In this document: piece by piece, positions 21,901 to 34,679 of the stretch | How the letters are laid out: each line of letters starts with the position of its first letter | Numbering within the stretch: the stretch's first letter is position 1 | From: Maratus speciosus | Lineage: Eukaryota > Arthropoda > Arachnida > Araneae > Salticidae | Direction: 5' to 3' | NCBI GenBank assembly: GCA_963932465.1 | Contig: CAWVRF010001058.1 | Location: 124,001-188,000 of the forward strand | DNA: 64,000 nucleotides | The notes under the pieces: model-generated | Told to the model about the DNA's origin: nothing | The model's database searches: none | The model's input: the letters and a program-made list of their open reading frames with translations, nothing else | Position numbers and translations under genes: made by a program

Positions 21901-24900
21901 GGGCTCAAAATTAATTTATTATTAAATAATAAAGCGAAACAGAATATATTGTTTCAACAATCAAAGCATTGTTAGAAAATTCATCAGAAAGAGTTACCGC
22001 ATATAAAACACGCAATATTTATGAATTGAATCCCGGTGCAGGGCTCAAAATTAATTTCTTAGTAAATAATAAAGCGAAACCGAATATATTGTTTAAACAA
22101 TCAAAGCATTGTTAGAAATTTCATCAGAAAGAGTTACCGCATATAAAACACGCAATATTTATGAATTGAATTCCGGTGCAGGGCTCAAAATTAATTTATT
22201 AATAAATAATAAAGCGAAACCGAATATATTGTTTCAACAATCAAAGCAATCTTAGAAAATTCAACAGAATGAGTTACCGCATATAAGACACGCAATATTT
22301 ATGAATTGAATTCCGGTGCAGGGCTGAAAATTAATTTCTTAATAAATAATAAAGCGAAACCGAATATATTGTTTCAACAATCAAAGCATTGTTAGAAAAT
22401 TCATCAGAAAGAGTTACCGCATATAAAACACGCAATATTTATGAATTGAATTCCGGTGCAGGTCTGAAAATTAATTTCTTAATAAATAATAAAGCGAAAC
22501 CGAATATATTGTTTCAACAATCAAAGCATTGTTAGAAAATTCATCAGAAAGAGTTACCGCATATAAAACACGCAATATTTATGAATTGAATTCCGGTGCA
22601 GGGCTGAAAATTAATTTCTTAATAAATAATAAAGCGAAACCGAATATATTGTTTCAACAATCAAAGCATTGTTAGAAAATTCATCAGAAAGAGTTACCGC
22701 ATATAAAACACGCAATATTTATGAATTGAATTCCGGTGCAGGACTGAAAATTAATTTCTTAATAAATAATAAAGCGAAACCGAATATATTGTTTCAACAA
22801 TCAAAGCATTGTTAGAAAAATCATCAGAAAGAGTTACCGCATATAAAACACGCAATATTTATGAATTGAATTCCGGTGCAGGGCTGAAAATTAATTTCTT
22901 AATAAATAATAAAGCGAAACCGAATATATTGTTTCAACAATCAAAGCATTGTTAGAAAATTCATCAGAAAGAGTTACCGCATATAAAACACGCAATATTT
23001 ATGAATTGAATTCCGGTGCAGGGCTGAAAATTAATTTCTTAATAAATAATAAAGCGAAACCGAATATATTGTTTCAACAATCAAAGCATTGTTAGAAAAT
23101 TCACCAGAAAGAGTTACCGCATATAAAACACGCAATATTTATGAATTGAATTCCGCTGCAGGGCTCAAAATTAATTTATTAATAAATAATAAAGCGAAAC
23201 CGAATATATTGTTTCAACAATCAAAGCATTGTTAGAAAATTCATCAGAAAGAGTTACCGCATATAAAACACGCAATAATTATGAATTGAATTCCGGTGCA
23301 GGGCTTAAAATTAATTTCTTAATAAATAATAAAGCGAAACCGAATATATTGTTTCAACAATCAAAGCATTGTTAGAAAATTCGTCAGAAAGAGTTACCGC
23401 ATATAAAACACGCAATATTTATGAATTGAATTCCGGTGCAGGGCTCAAAATTAATTTATTATTAAATAATAAAGCGAAACCGAATATATTGTTTCAACAA
23501 TCAAAGCATTGTTAGAAAATTCACCAGAAAGAGTTACCGCATATAAAGCACGCAATATTTATGAATTGAATCCCGGTGCAGGGCTCAAAATTAATTTCTT
23601 AGTAAATAATAAAGCGAAACCGAATATATTGTTTAAACAATCAAAGCATTGTTAGAAATTTCATCAGAAAGAGTTACCGCATATAAAACACGCAATATTT
23701 ATGAATTGAATTCCGGTGCAGGGCTCAAAATTAATTTATTAATAAATAATAAAGCGAAACCGAATATATTGTTTCAACAATCAAAGCATTGTTAGAAAAT
23801 TCAACAGAATGAGCTACCGCATATAAGACACGCAATATTTATGAATTGAATTCCGGTGCAGGGCTGAAAATTAATTTCTTAATAAATAATAAAGCGAAAC
23901 CGAATATATTGTTTCAACAATCAAAGCATTGTTAGAAAATTCATCAGAAAGTGTTACCGCATATAAAACACGCAATATTTATGAATTGAATTCCGGTGCA
24001 GGTCTGAAAATTAATTTCTTAATAAATAATAAAGCGAAACCGAATATATTGTTTCAACAATCAAAGCATTGTTAGAAAATTCATCAGAAAGAGTTACCGC
24101 ATATAAAACACGCAATATTTATGAATTGAATTCCGGTGCAGGGCTCAAAATTAATTTATTAATAAATAATAAAGCGAAACCGAATATATTGTTTCAACAA
24201 TCAAAGCACTGTTAGAAAATTCAACAGAATGAGTTACCGCATATAAGACACGCAATAATTATGAATTGAATTCCGGTGCAGGGCTGAAAATTAATTTCTT
24301 AATAAATAATAAAGCGAAACCGAATATATTGTTTCAACAATCAAAGCATTGTTAGAAAATTCATCAGAAAGAGTTACCGCATATAAAACACGCAATATTT
24401 ATGAATTGAATTCCGGTGCAGGGCTCAAAATTAATTTATTAATAAATAATAAAGTGAAACCGAATATATTGTTTCAACAATCAAAGCATTGTTCGAAAAT
24501 TCAACAGAATGAGTTACCGCATATAAGACACGCAATATTTATGAATTGAAATCCGGTGCAGGGCTGAAAATTAATTTCTTAATAAATAATAAAGTGAAAC
24601 CGAATATATTGTTTCAACAATCAAAGCATTGTTAGAAAATTCATCGGAAAGAGTTACCGCATATAAAACACGCAATATTTATGAATTGAATTCCGGTGCA
24701 GGTCTGAAAATTAATTTCTTAATAAATAATAAAGCGAAACCGAATATATTGTTTCAACAATCAAAGCATTGTTAGAAAATTCATCAGAAAGAGTTACCGC
24801 ATATAAAACACGCAATATTTATGAATTGAATTCCGGTGCAGGGCTCAAAATTAATTTATTAATAAATAATAAAGCGAAACCGAATATATTGTTTCAACAA

Positions 24901-26517
24901 TCAAAGCATTGTTAGAAAATTCAACAGAATGAGTTACCGCATATAAGACACGCAATATTTATGAATTGAATTCCGGTGCAGGGCTGAAAATTAATTTCTT
25001 AATAAATAATAAAGCGAAACCGAATATATTGTTTCAACAATCAAAGCATTGTTAGAAAATTCATCAGAAAGAGTTACCGCATATAAAACACGCAATATTT
25101 ATGAATTGAATTCCGGTGCAGGGCTCAAAATTAATTTATTAATAAATAATAAAGCGAAACCGAATATATTGTTTAACAATCAAAGCATTGTTAGAAAATT
25201 CATCAGAAAGAGTTACCGCATATAAAACACGCAATATTTATGAATTGAATTCCGGTGCAGGGCTCAAAATTAATTTATTAATAAATAATAAAGCGAAACC
25301 GAATATATTGTTTAACAATCAAAGCATTGTTAGAAAATTCATCAGAAAGAGTTACCGCATATAAAACACGCAATATTTATGAATTGAATTCCGGTGCAGG
25401 GCTCAAAATTAATTTATTAATAAATAATAAAGCGAAACCGAATATATTGTTTCAACAATCAAAGCATTGTTAGAAAATTCAACAGAATGAGTTACCGCAT
25501 ATAAGACACGCAATATTTATGAATTGAAATCCGGTGCAGGGCTGAAAATTAATTTCTTAATAAATAATAAAGCGAAACCGAATATATTGTTTCAACAATC
25601 AAAGCATTGTTAGAAAATTCATCAGAAAGAGTTACCGCATATAAAACACGCAATATTTATGAATTGAATTCCGGTGCAGGTCTGAAAATTAATTTCTTAA
25701 TAAATAATAAAGCGAAACCGAATATATTGTTTAACAATCAAAGCATTGTTAGAAAATTCATCAGAAAGAGTTACCGCATATAAAACACGCAATATTTATG
25801 AATTGAATTCCGGTGCAGGGCTGAAAATTAATTTCTTAATAAATAATAAAGCGAAACCGAATATATTGTTTCAACAATCAAAGCATTGTTAGAAAATTCA
25901 TCAGAAAGAGTTACCGCATATAAAACACGCAATATTTATGAATTGAATTCCGGTGCAGGGCTGAAAATTAATCTCTTAATAAATAATAAAGCGAAACCGA
26001 ATATATTGTTTCAACAATCAAAGCATTGTTAGAAAATTCATCAGAAAGAGTTACCGCATATAAAACACGCAATATTTATGAATTGAATTCCGGTGCAGGG
26101 CTGAAAATTAATTTCTTAATAAATAATAAAGCGAAACCGAATATATTGTTTCAACAATCAAAGCATTGTTAGAAAATTCATCAGAAAGAGTTACCGCATA
26201 AAAAACACGCAATATTTATGAATTGAATTCCGGTGCAGGGCTCAAAATTAATTTATTATTAAATAATAAAGCGAAACAGAATATATTGTTTCAACAATCA
26301 AAGCATTGTTAGAAAATTCATCAGAAAGAGTTACCGCATATAAAACAGGCAATATTTATGAATTGAATCCCGGTGCAGGGCTCAGAATTAATTTCTTAGT
26401 AAATAATAAAGCGAAACCGAATATATTGTTTAAACAATCAAAGCATTGTTAGAAATTTCAGCAGAAAGAGTTACCGCATATAAAACACGCAATATTTATG
26501 AATTGAATTCCGGTGCA
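21901..26517. repeat. 33-monomer block, tandem copy 2 (4,617 bp)
   Basis: This lies directly against copy 1 with no spacer, so it is a true tandem duplication by unequal exchange. The clear differences noticed are the N at 22,232 (GAAAATTC against GAAATTTC) and one monomer near 25,05x-25,17x, where copy 2 has GGCTC/TTATTA and copy 1 has GTCTG/TTCTTA. The match is lost just after 26,517, where copy 2 continues TTAACTTATTA and copy 1 runs on as TTAATTTATTATTAA. Confidence 0.93.
23072..24331. repeat. Y-like module, copy 3 (9 monomers)
   Basis: This is the copy of 18,455-19,714 inside the second 4,617-bp unit, with the same nine ordered markers. I noticed no difference between the two. Confidence 0.9.
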
Positions 26518-26988
26518 GGGCTCAAAATTAACTTATTAATAAATAATAAAGCGAAACCGAATATATTGTTTCAACAATCAAAGCATTGTTAGAAAATTCA
26601 ACAGAATGAGTTACCGCATATAAGACACGCAATATTTATGAATTGAATTCCGGTGCAGGGCTGAAAATTAATTTCTTAATAAATAATAAAGCGAAACCGA
26701 ATATATTGTTTCAACAATCAAAGCATTGTTAGAAAATTCATCAGAAAGAGTTACCGCATATAAAACACGCAATATTTATGAATTGAATTCCGGTGCAGGT
26801 CTGAAAATTAATTTCTTAATAAATAATAAAGCGAAACCGAATATATTGTTTCGACAATTAAAGCATTGTTAGAAAATTCATCAGAAAGAGTTACCGCATA
26901 TAAAACACGCAATATTTATGAATTGAATTCCGGTGCAGGGCTGAAAATTAATTTCTTAATAAATAATAAAGCGAAACCGAATATATTG
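25590..26988. repeat. 10-monomer unit, tandem copy 1 (1,399 bp)
   Basis: The order T, short TTTAAC copy (25,730), G, G, G, GCATAAAAAA (26,149), P with GGCTCAGAATT, Q with CAGCAG and TTAACTTATTA, N and T repeats 1,399 bp later, starting at T 26,989 with TTTAAC at 27,129 and GCATAAAAAA at 27,548. Differences noticed are TTAATCTCTT (25,968) and AACAGGC (26,346), present only in this copy. The last monomer, at about 26,849, has TCGACAATTAAAG, seen only here. Confidence 0.85.
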
Positions 26989-28247
26989 TTTCAACAATCA
27001 AAGCATTGTTAGAAAATTCATCAGAAAGAGTTACCGCATATAAAACACGCAATATTTATGAATTGAATTCCGGTGCAGGTCTGAAAATTAATTTCTTAAT
27101 AAATAATAAAGCGAAACCGAATATATTGTTTAACAATCAAAGCATTGTTAGAAAATTCATCAGAAAGAGTTACCGCATATAAAACACGCAATATTTATGA
27201 ATTGAATTCCGGTGCAGGGCTGAAAATTAATTTCTTAATAAATAATAAAGCGAAACCGAATATATTGTTTCAACAATCAAAGCATTGTTAGAAAATTCAT
27301 CAGAAAGAGTTACCGCATATAAAACACGCAATATTTATGAATTGAATTCCGGTGCAGGGCTGAAAATTAATTTCTTAATAAATAATAAAGCGAAACCGAA
27401 TATATTGTTTCAACAATCAAAGCATTGTTAGAAAATTCATCAGAAAGAGTTACCGCATATAAAACACGCAATATTTATGAATTGAATTCCGGTGCAGGGC
27501 TGAAAATTAATTTCTTAATAAATAATAAAGCGAAACCGAATATATTGTTTCAACAATCAAAGCATTGTTAGAAAATTCATCAGAAAGAGTTACCGCATAA
27601 AAAACACGCAATATTTATGAATTGAATTCCGGTGCAGGGCTCAAAATTAATTTATTATTAAATAATAAAGCGAAACAGAATATATTGTTTCAACAATCAA
27701 AGCATTGTTTGAAAATTCATCAGAAAGAGTTACCGCATATAAAACACGCAATATTTATGAATTGAATCCCGGTGCAGGGCTCAGAATTAATTTCTTAGTA
27801 AATAATAAAGCGAAACCGAATATATTGTTTAAACAATCAAAGCATTGTTAGAAATTTCAGCAGAAAGAGTTACCGCATATAAAACACGCAATATTTATGA
27901 ATTGAATTCCGGTGCAGGGCTCAAAATTAACTTATTAATAAATAATAAAGCGAAACCGAATATATTGTTTCAACAATCAAAGCATTGTTAGAAAATTCAA
28001 CAGAATGAGTTACCGCATATAAGACACGCAATATTTATGAATTGAATTCCGATGCAGGGCTGAAAATTAATTTCTTAATAAATAATAAAGCGAAACCAAA
28101 TATATTGTTTCAACAATCAAAGCATTGTTAGAAAATTCATCAGAAAGAGTTACCGCATATAAAACACGCAATATTTATGAATTGAATTCCGGTGCAGGTC
28201 TGAAAATTAATTTCTTAATAAATAATAAAGCGAAACCGAATATATTG
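26989..28247. repeat. 10-monomer unit, tandem copy 2 (partial)
   Basis: This continues the 1,399-bp period for nine monomers and then switches to a CAATGAAAG monomer at 28,248. Private changes noticed are CATTGTTTGAAAATTC (about 27,708), CCGATGCAGGG (about 28,05x) and AACCAAATAT (about 28,095). Confidence 0.82.
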
Positions 28248-28387
28248 TTTCAACAATGAAAGCATTGTTAGAAAATTCATCAGAAAGAGTTACCGCATAT
28301 AAAACACGCAATATTTATGAATTGATTTCCGGTGCAGGACTGAAAATTAATTTCTTAATAAATAATAAAGCGAAACCGAATATATTG

Positions 28388-29647
28388 TTTCAACAATCAA
28401 AGCATTGTTAGAAAATTCATCAGAAAGAGTTACCGCATATAAAACACGCAATATTTATTAATTGAATTCCGGTGCAGGGCTGAAAATTAATTTTTTAATA
28501 AATAATAAAGCGAAACCGAATATATTGTTTCAACAATGAAAGCATTGTTAGAAAATTCATCAGAAAGAGTTACCGCATATAAAACACGCAATATTTATGA
28601 ATTGAATTCCGGTGCAGGGCTCAAAATTAATTAATTAATAAATAATAAAGCGAAACCGAATATATTGTTTCAACAATCAAAGCATTGTTAGAAAATTCAA
28701 CAGAATGAGTTACCGCATATAAGACACGCAATATTTATGAATTGAATTCCGGTGCAAGGCTGAAAATTAATTTCTTAATAAATAATAAAGCGAAACCGAA
28801 TATATTGTTTCAACAATCAAAGCATTGTTAGAAAATTCATCAGAAAGAGTTACCGCATATAAAACACGCAATATTTATGAATTGAATTCCGGTGCAGGGC
28901 TGAAAATTAATTTCTTAATAAATAATAAAGAGAAACCGAATATATTGTTTCAACAATGAAAGCATTGTTAGAAAATTCAACAGAAACAGTTACCGCATAT
29001 AAAACACGCAATATTTATGAATTGAATTCCGCTGCAGGGTTCAAAATTAATTTATTAATAAATAATAAAGCGAAACCGAATATATTGTTTCAACAATCAA
29101 AGCATTGTTAGAAATATCATCAGAAAGAGTTACCGCATATAAAACACGCAATATTTATGAATTGAATTCCGCTGCAGGGTTCAAAATTAATTTATTATTA
29201 AATAATAAAGCGAAACCGAATATATTGTTTCAACAATCAAAGCATTGTTAGAAAATTCACCAGAAAGAGTTACCGCATATAAAACACGCAATATTTATGA
29301 ATTGAATTCCGCTGCAGGGCTCAAAATTAATTTATTAATAAATAATAAAGCGAAACCGAATATATTGTTTCAACAATCAAAGCATTGTTAGAAAATTCAT
29401 CAGAAAGAGTTACCGCATATAAAACACGCAATATTTATGAATTGAATCCCGGTGCAGGCCTCAAAATTAATTTCTTAGTAAATAATAAAGCGAAACCGAA
29501 TATATTGTTTAAACAATCAAAGCATTGTTAGAAAATTCAACAGAATGAGTTACCGCATATAAGACACGCAATATTTATGAATTGAATTCCGGTGCAGGGC
29601 TGAAAATTAATTTCTTAATAAATAATAAAGCGAAACCGAATATATTG
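28388..29647. repeat. Block Z, 9-monomer form, copy 4
   Basis: This begins like copies 1-3 (TTTATTAATTG, then CAATGAAAG with TTAATTAATTAA, N, AAGAGAAACC, CAATGAAAG with CCGCTGCAGGGTTC). It lacks one G and adds a GAAATATCATC monomer and a CACCAG/CCGCTGCAGG monomer before P. P here has GGCCTC, and the TTTAAAC start is fused directly to an N. GAAACAGTTACC and GTGCAAGG are private to this form; in copy 5 both are kept, in copy 6 only the first. Confidence 0.88.
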
Positions 29648-29784
29648 TTTCAACAATCAAAGCATTGTTAGAAAATTCAGAAAGAGTTACCGCATATAAA
29701 ACACGCAATATTTATGAATTGAATTCCGGTGCAGGGCTGAAAATTAATTTCTTACTAAATAATAAAGCGAAACCGAATATATTG
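29648..29784 (+). repeat. 137-bp monomer with a 3-bp deletion
   Basis: This copy reads GAAAATTCAGAAAGAG where the reference has GAAAATTCATCAGAAAGAG, a loss of one TCA-type triplet from TCATCA. The equivalent monomers at 37,200 and 41,818 are full length, so the loss came after the duplication. Confidence 0.9.
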
Positions 29785-30203
29785 TTTCAACAATCAAAGC
29801 ATTGTTAGAAAATTCATCAGAAAGAGTTACCGCATATAAAACACTCAATATTTATGAATTGAATTCCGGTGCAGGGCTGAAAATTAATTTCTTAATAAAT
29901 AATAAAGTGAAACCGAATATATTGTTTCAACAATCAAAGCATTGTTAGAAAATTCAACAGAATGTGTTACCGCATATAAGACACGCAATATTTATGAATT
30001 GAATTCCGGTGCAGGGCTGAAAATTAATTTCTTAATAAATAATAAAGCGAAACCGAATATATTGTTTCAACAATAAAGCATTGTTAGAAAATTCATCAGA
30101 AAGAGTTACCGCATATAAAACACGCAATATTTATGAATTGAATTCCGGTGCAGGGCTGAAAATTAATTTCTTAATAAATAATAAAGCGAAACCGAATATA
30201 TTG

Positions 30204-31602
30204 TTTCAACAATCAAAGCATTGTTAGAAAATTCATCAGAAAGAGTTACCGCATAAAAAACACGCAATATTTATGAATTGAATTCCGGTGCAGGGCTCAA
30301 AATTAATTTATTATTAAATAATAAAGCGAAACAGAATATATTGTTTCAACAATCAAAGCATTGTTAGAAAATTCATCAGAAAGAGTTACCGCATATAAAA
30401 CAGGCAATATTTATGAATTGAATCCCGGTGCAGGGCTCAGAATTAATTTCTTAGTAAATAATAAAGCGAAACCGAATATATTGTTTAAACAATCAAAGCA
30501 TTGTTAGAAATTTCAGCAGAAAGAGTTACCGCATATAAAACACGCAATATTTATGAATTGAATTCCGGTGCAGGGCTCAAAATTAACTTATTAATAAATA
30601 ATAAAGCGAAACCGAATATATTGTTTCAACAATCAAAGCATTGTTAGAAAATTCAACAGAATGAGTTACCGCATATAAGACACGCAATATTTATGAATTG
30701 AATTCCGGTGCAGGGCTGAAAATTAATTTCTTAATAAATAATAAAGCGAAACCGAATATATTGTTTCAACAATCAAAGCATTGTTAGAAAATTCATCAGA
30801 AAGAGTTACCGCATATAAAACACGCAATATTTATGAATTGAATTCCGGTGCAGGTCTGAAAATTAATTTCTTAATAAATAATAAAGCGAAACCAAATATA
30901 TTGTTTCAACAATTAAAGCATTGTTAGAAAATTCATCAGAAAGAGTTACCGCATATAAAACACGCAATATTTATGAATTGAATTCCGGTGCAGGGCTGAA
31001 AATTAATTTCTTAATAAATAATAAAGCGAAACCGAATATATTGTTTCAACAATCAAAGCATTGTTAGAAAATTCATCAGAAAGAGTTACCGCATATAAAA
31101 CACGCAATATTTATGAATTGAATTCCGGTGCAGGTCTGAAAATTAATTTCTTAATAAATAATAAAGCGAAACCGAATATATTGTTTAACAATCAAAGCAT
31201 TGTTAGAAAATTCATCAGAAAGAGTTACCGCATATAAAACACGCAATATTTATGAATTGAATTCCGGTGCAGGGCTGAAAATTAATTTCTTAATAAATAA
31301 TAAAGCGAAACCGAATATATTGTTTCAACAATCAAAGCATTGTTAGAAAATTCATCAGAAAGAGTTACCGCATATAAAACACGCAATATTTATGAATTGA
31401 ATTCCGGTGCAGGGCTGAAAATTAATTTCTTAATAAATAATAAAGCGAAACCGAATATATTGTTTCAACAATCAAAGCATTGTTAGAAAAATCATCAGAA
31501 AGAGTTACCGCATATAAAACACGCAATATTTATGAATTGAATTCCGGTGCAGGGCTGAAAATTAATTTCTTAATAAATAATAAAGCGAAACCGAATATAT
31601 TG
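30204..31602. repeat. 10-monomer unit at 30.2 kb (1,399 bp)
   Basis: This is a complete decamer read from the GCATAAAAAA monomer: L with AAACAG, P with GGCTCAGAATT, Q with CAGCAG, N, T, CAATTAAAG/G, T, short TTTAAC/G, G, and a G with AAAAATCATC. The next GCATAAAAAA monomer follows at exactly 1,399 bp (31,603). The same decamer spacing is seen at 26,149-27,547 and 33,281-34,679. Confidence 0.85.
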
Positions 31603-32861
31603 TTTCAACAATCAAAGCATTGTTAGAAAATTCATCAGAAAGAGTTACCGCATAAAAAACACGCAATATTTATGAATTGAATTCCGGTGCAGGGCTCAAA
31701 ATTAATTTATTATTAAATAATAAAGCGAAACAGAATATATTGTTTCAACAATCAAAGCATTGTTAGAAAATTCATCAGAAAGAGTTACCGCATATAAAAC
31801 ACGCAATATTTATGAATTGAATCCCGGTGCAGGGCTCAGAATTAATTTCTTAGTAAATAATAAAGCGAAACCGAATATATTGTTTAAACAATCAAAGCAT
31901 TGTTAGAAATTTCAGCAGAAAGAGTTACCGCATATAAAACACGCAATATTTATGAATTGAATTCCGGTGCAGGGCTCAAAATTAACTTATTAATAAATAA
32001 TAAAGCGAAACCGAATATATTGTTTCAACAATCAAAGCATTGTTAGAAAATTCAACAGAATGAGTTACCGCATATAAGACACGCAATATTTATGAATTGA
32101 ATTCCGGTGCAGGGCTGAAAATTAATTTCTTAATAAATAATAAAGCGAAACCAAATATATTGTTTCAACAATCAAAGCATTGTTAGAAAATTCATCAGAA
32201 AGAGTTACCGCATATAAAACACGCAATATTTATGAATTGAATTCCGGTGCAGGTCTGAAAATTAATTTCTTTTAAATAATAAAGCGAAACCGAATATATT
32301 GTTTCAACAATCAAAGCATTGTTAGAAAATTCATCAGAAAGAGTTACCGCATATAAAACACGCAATATTTATGAATTGAATTCCGGTGCAGGGCTCAAAA
32401 TTAATGTATTAATAAATAATAAAGCGAAACCGAATATATTGTTTCAACAATCAAAGCATTGTTAGAAAATTCAACAGAATGTGTTACCGCATATAAGACA
32501 CGCAATATTTATGAATTGAATTCCGGTGCAGGGCTGAAAATTAATTTCTTAATAAATAATAAAGCGAAACCGAATATATTGTTCCAACAATCAAAGCATT
32601 GTTAGAAAATTCATCAGAAAGAGTTACCGCATATAAAACACGCAATATTTATGAATTGAATTCCGGTGCAGGGCTGAAAATTAATTTCTTAATAAATAAT
32701 AAAGCGAAACCGAATATATTGTTTCAACAATGAAAGCATTGTTAGAAAATTCATCAGAAAGAGTTACCGCATATAAAACACGCAATATTTATGAATTGAT
32801 TTCCGGTGCAGGACTGAAAATTAATTTCTTAATAAATAATAAAGCGAAACCGAATATATTG
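31603..32861. repeat. Region III 9-monomer run, copy 1
   Basis: The order is GCATAAAAAA/L, P, Q, N, T, L with TAATGTATTA, N with AATGTG, G starting TTCCAAC (32,582) and CAATGAAAG with GATTTCCGG/GGACTG. It recurs at 34,680 (offset 3,077-3,078) and at 39,298 (a further 4,618). This copy alone has TTCTTTTAAATAAT (about 32,270, one base short). After it the array jumps to a short TTTAAC monomer (32,862), a novel junction. Confidence 0.87.
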
Positions 32862-33280
32862 TTTAACAATCAAAGCATTGTTAGAAAATTCATCAGAAAG
32901 AGTTACCGCATATAAAACACGCAATATTTATGAATTGAATTCCGGTGCAGGGCTGAAAATTAATTTCTTAATAAATAATAAAGCGAAACCGAATATATTG
33001 TTTCAACAATCAAAGCATTGTTAGAAAATTCATCAGAAAGAGTTACCGCATATAAAACACGCAATATTTATGAATTGAATTCCGGTGCAGGGCTGAAAAT
33101 TAATTTCTTAATAAATAATAAAGCGAAACCGAATATATTGTTTCAACAATCAAAGCATTGTTAGAAAATTCATCAGAAAGAGTTACCGCATATAAAACAC
33201 GCAATATTTATGAATTGAATTCCGGTGCAGGGCTGAAAATTAATTTCTTAATAAATAATAAAGCGAAACCGAATATATTG

Positions 33281-34679
33281 TTTCAACAATCAAAGCATTG
33301 TTAGAAAATTCATCAGAAAGAGTTACCGCATAAAAAACACGCAATATTTATGAATTGAATTCCGGTGCAGGGCTCAAAATTAATTTATTATTAAATAATA
33401 AAGCGAAACAGAATATATTGTTTCAACAATCAAAGCATTGTTAGAAAATTCATCAGAAAGAGTTACCGCATATAAAACAGGCAATATTTATGAATTGAAT
33501 CCCGGTGCAGGGCTCAGAATTAATTTCTTAGTAAATAATAAAGCGAAACCGAATATATTGTTTAAACAATCAAAGCATTGTTAGAAATTTCAGCAGAAAG
33601 AGTTACCGCATATAAAACACGCAATATTTATGAATTGAATTCCGGTGCAGGGCTCAAAATTAACTTATTAATAAATAATAAAGCGAAACCGAATATATTG
33701 TTTCAACAATCAAAGCATTGTTAGAAAATTCAACAGAATGAGTTACCGCATATAAGACACGCAATATTTATGAATTGAATTCCGGTGCAGGGCTGAAAAT
33801 TAATTTCTTAATAAATAATAAAGCGAAACCGAATATATTGTTTCAACAATCAAAGCATTGTTAGAAAATTCATCAGAAAGAGTTACCGCATATAAAACAC
33901 GCAATATTTATGAATTGAATTCCGGTGCAGGTCTGAAAATTAATTTCTTAATAAATAATAAAGCGAAACCGAATATATTGTTTCAACAATTAAAGCATTG
34001 TTAGAAAATTCATCAGAAAGAGTTACCGCATATAAAACACGCAATATTTATGAATTGAATTCCGGTGCAGGGCTGAAAATTAATTTCTTAATAAATAATA
34101 AAGCGAAACCGAATATATTGTTTCAACAATCAAAGCATTGTTAGAAAATTCATCAGAAAGAGTTACCGCATATAAAACACGCAATATTTATGAATTGAAT
34201 TCCGGTGCAGGTCTGAAAATTAATTTCTTAATAAATAATAAAGCGAAACCGAATATATTGTTTAACAATCAAAGCATTGTTAGAAAATTCATCAGAAAGA
34301 GTTACCGCATATAAAACACGCAATATTTATGAATTGAATTCCGGTGCAGGGCTGAAAATTAATTTCTTAATAAATAATAAAGCGAAACCGAATATATTGT
34401 TTCAACAATCAAAGCATTGTTAGAAAATTCATCAGAAAGAGTTACCGCATATAAAACACGCAATATTTATGAATTGAATTCCGGTGCAGGGCTGAAAATT
34501 AATTTCTTAATAAATAATAAAGCGAAACCGAATATATTGTTTCAACAATCAAAGCATTGTTAGAAAATTCATCAGAAAGAGTTACCGCATATAAAACACG
34601 CAATATTTATGAATTGAATTCCGGTGCAGGGCTGAAAATTAATTTCTTAATAAATAATAAAGCGAAACCGAATATATTG
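33281..34679. repeat. 10-monomer unit at 33.3 kb (1,399 bp)
   Basis: This has the same decamer order as 30,204-31,602, with AACAGGC in the P monomer (about 33,478) and CAATTAAAG at about 33,986. It is bounded by GCATAAAAAA monomers at 33,281 and 34,680. Confidence 0.85.

Larger units (their letters stand above)
28248..30500. repeat. Region III block, copy 1 (~2.25 kb)
   Basis: This starts with a CAATGAAAG monomer carrying GATTTCCGG and GGACTG and includes the nine-monomer form of block Z (28,388), TTCTTACTAA (about 29,751), ACACTCAAT (about 29,843), AAGTGAAACC, a short CAACAATAAAGC copy (about 30,066) and GCATAAAAAA (30,204). It recurs 7,552-7,555 bp downstream at 35,800-38,055; the 3-bp change in offset is the deletion at about 29,67x. 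Its left part recurs a third time at 40,418. Confidence 0.9.

Noticed and set aside
32730..32915. 61-codon open frame starting at ATG
   Set aside because: A CAATGAAAG monomer supplies the ATG, and the following one-base-short TTTAAC monomer shifts the frame past the usual stop. It is a by-product of satellite variation at a unique junction.
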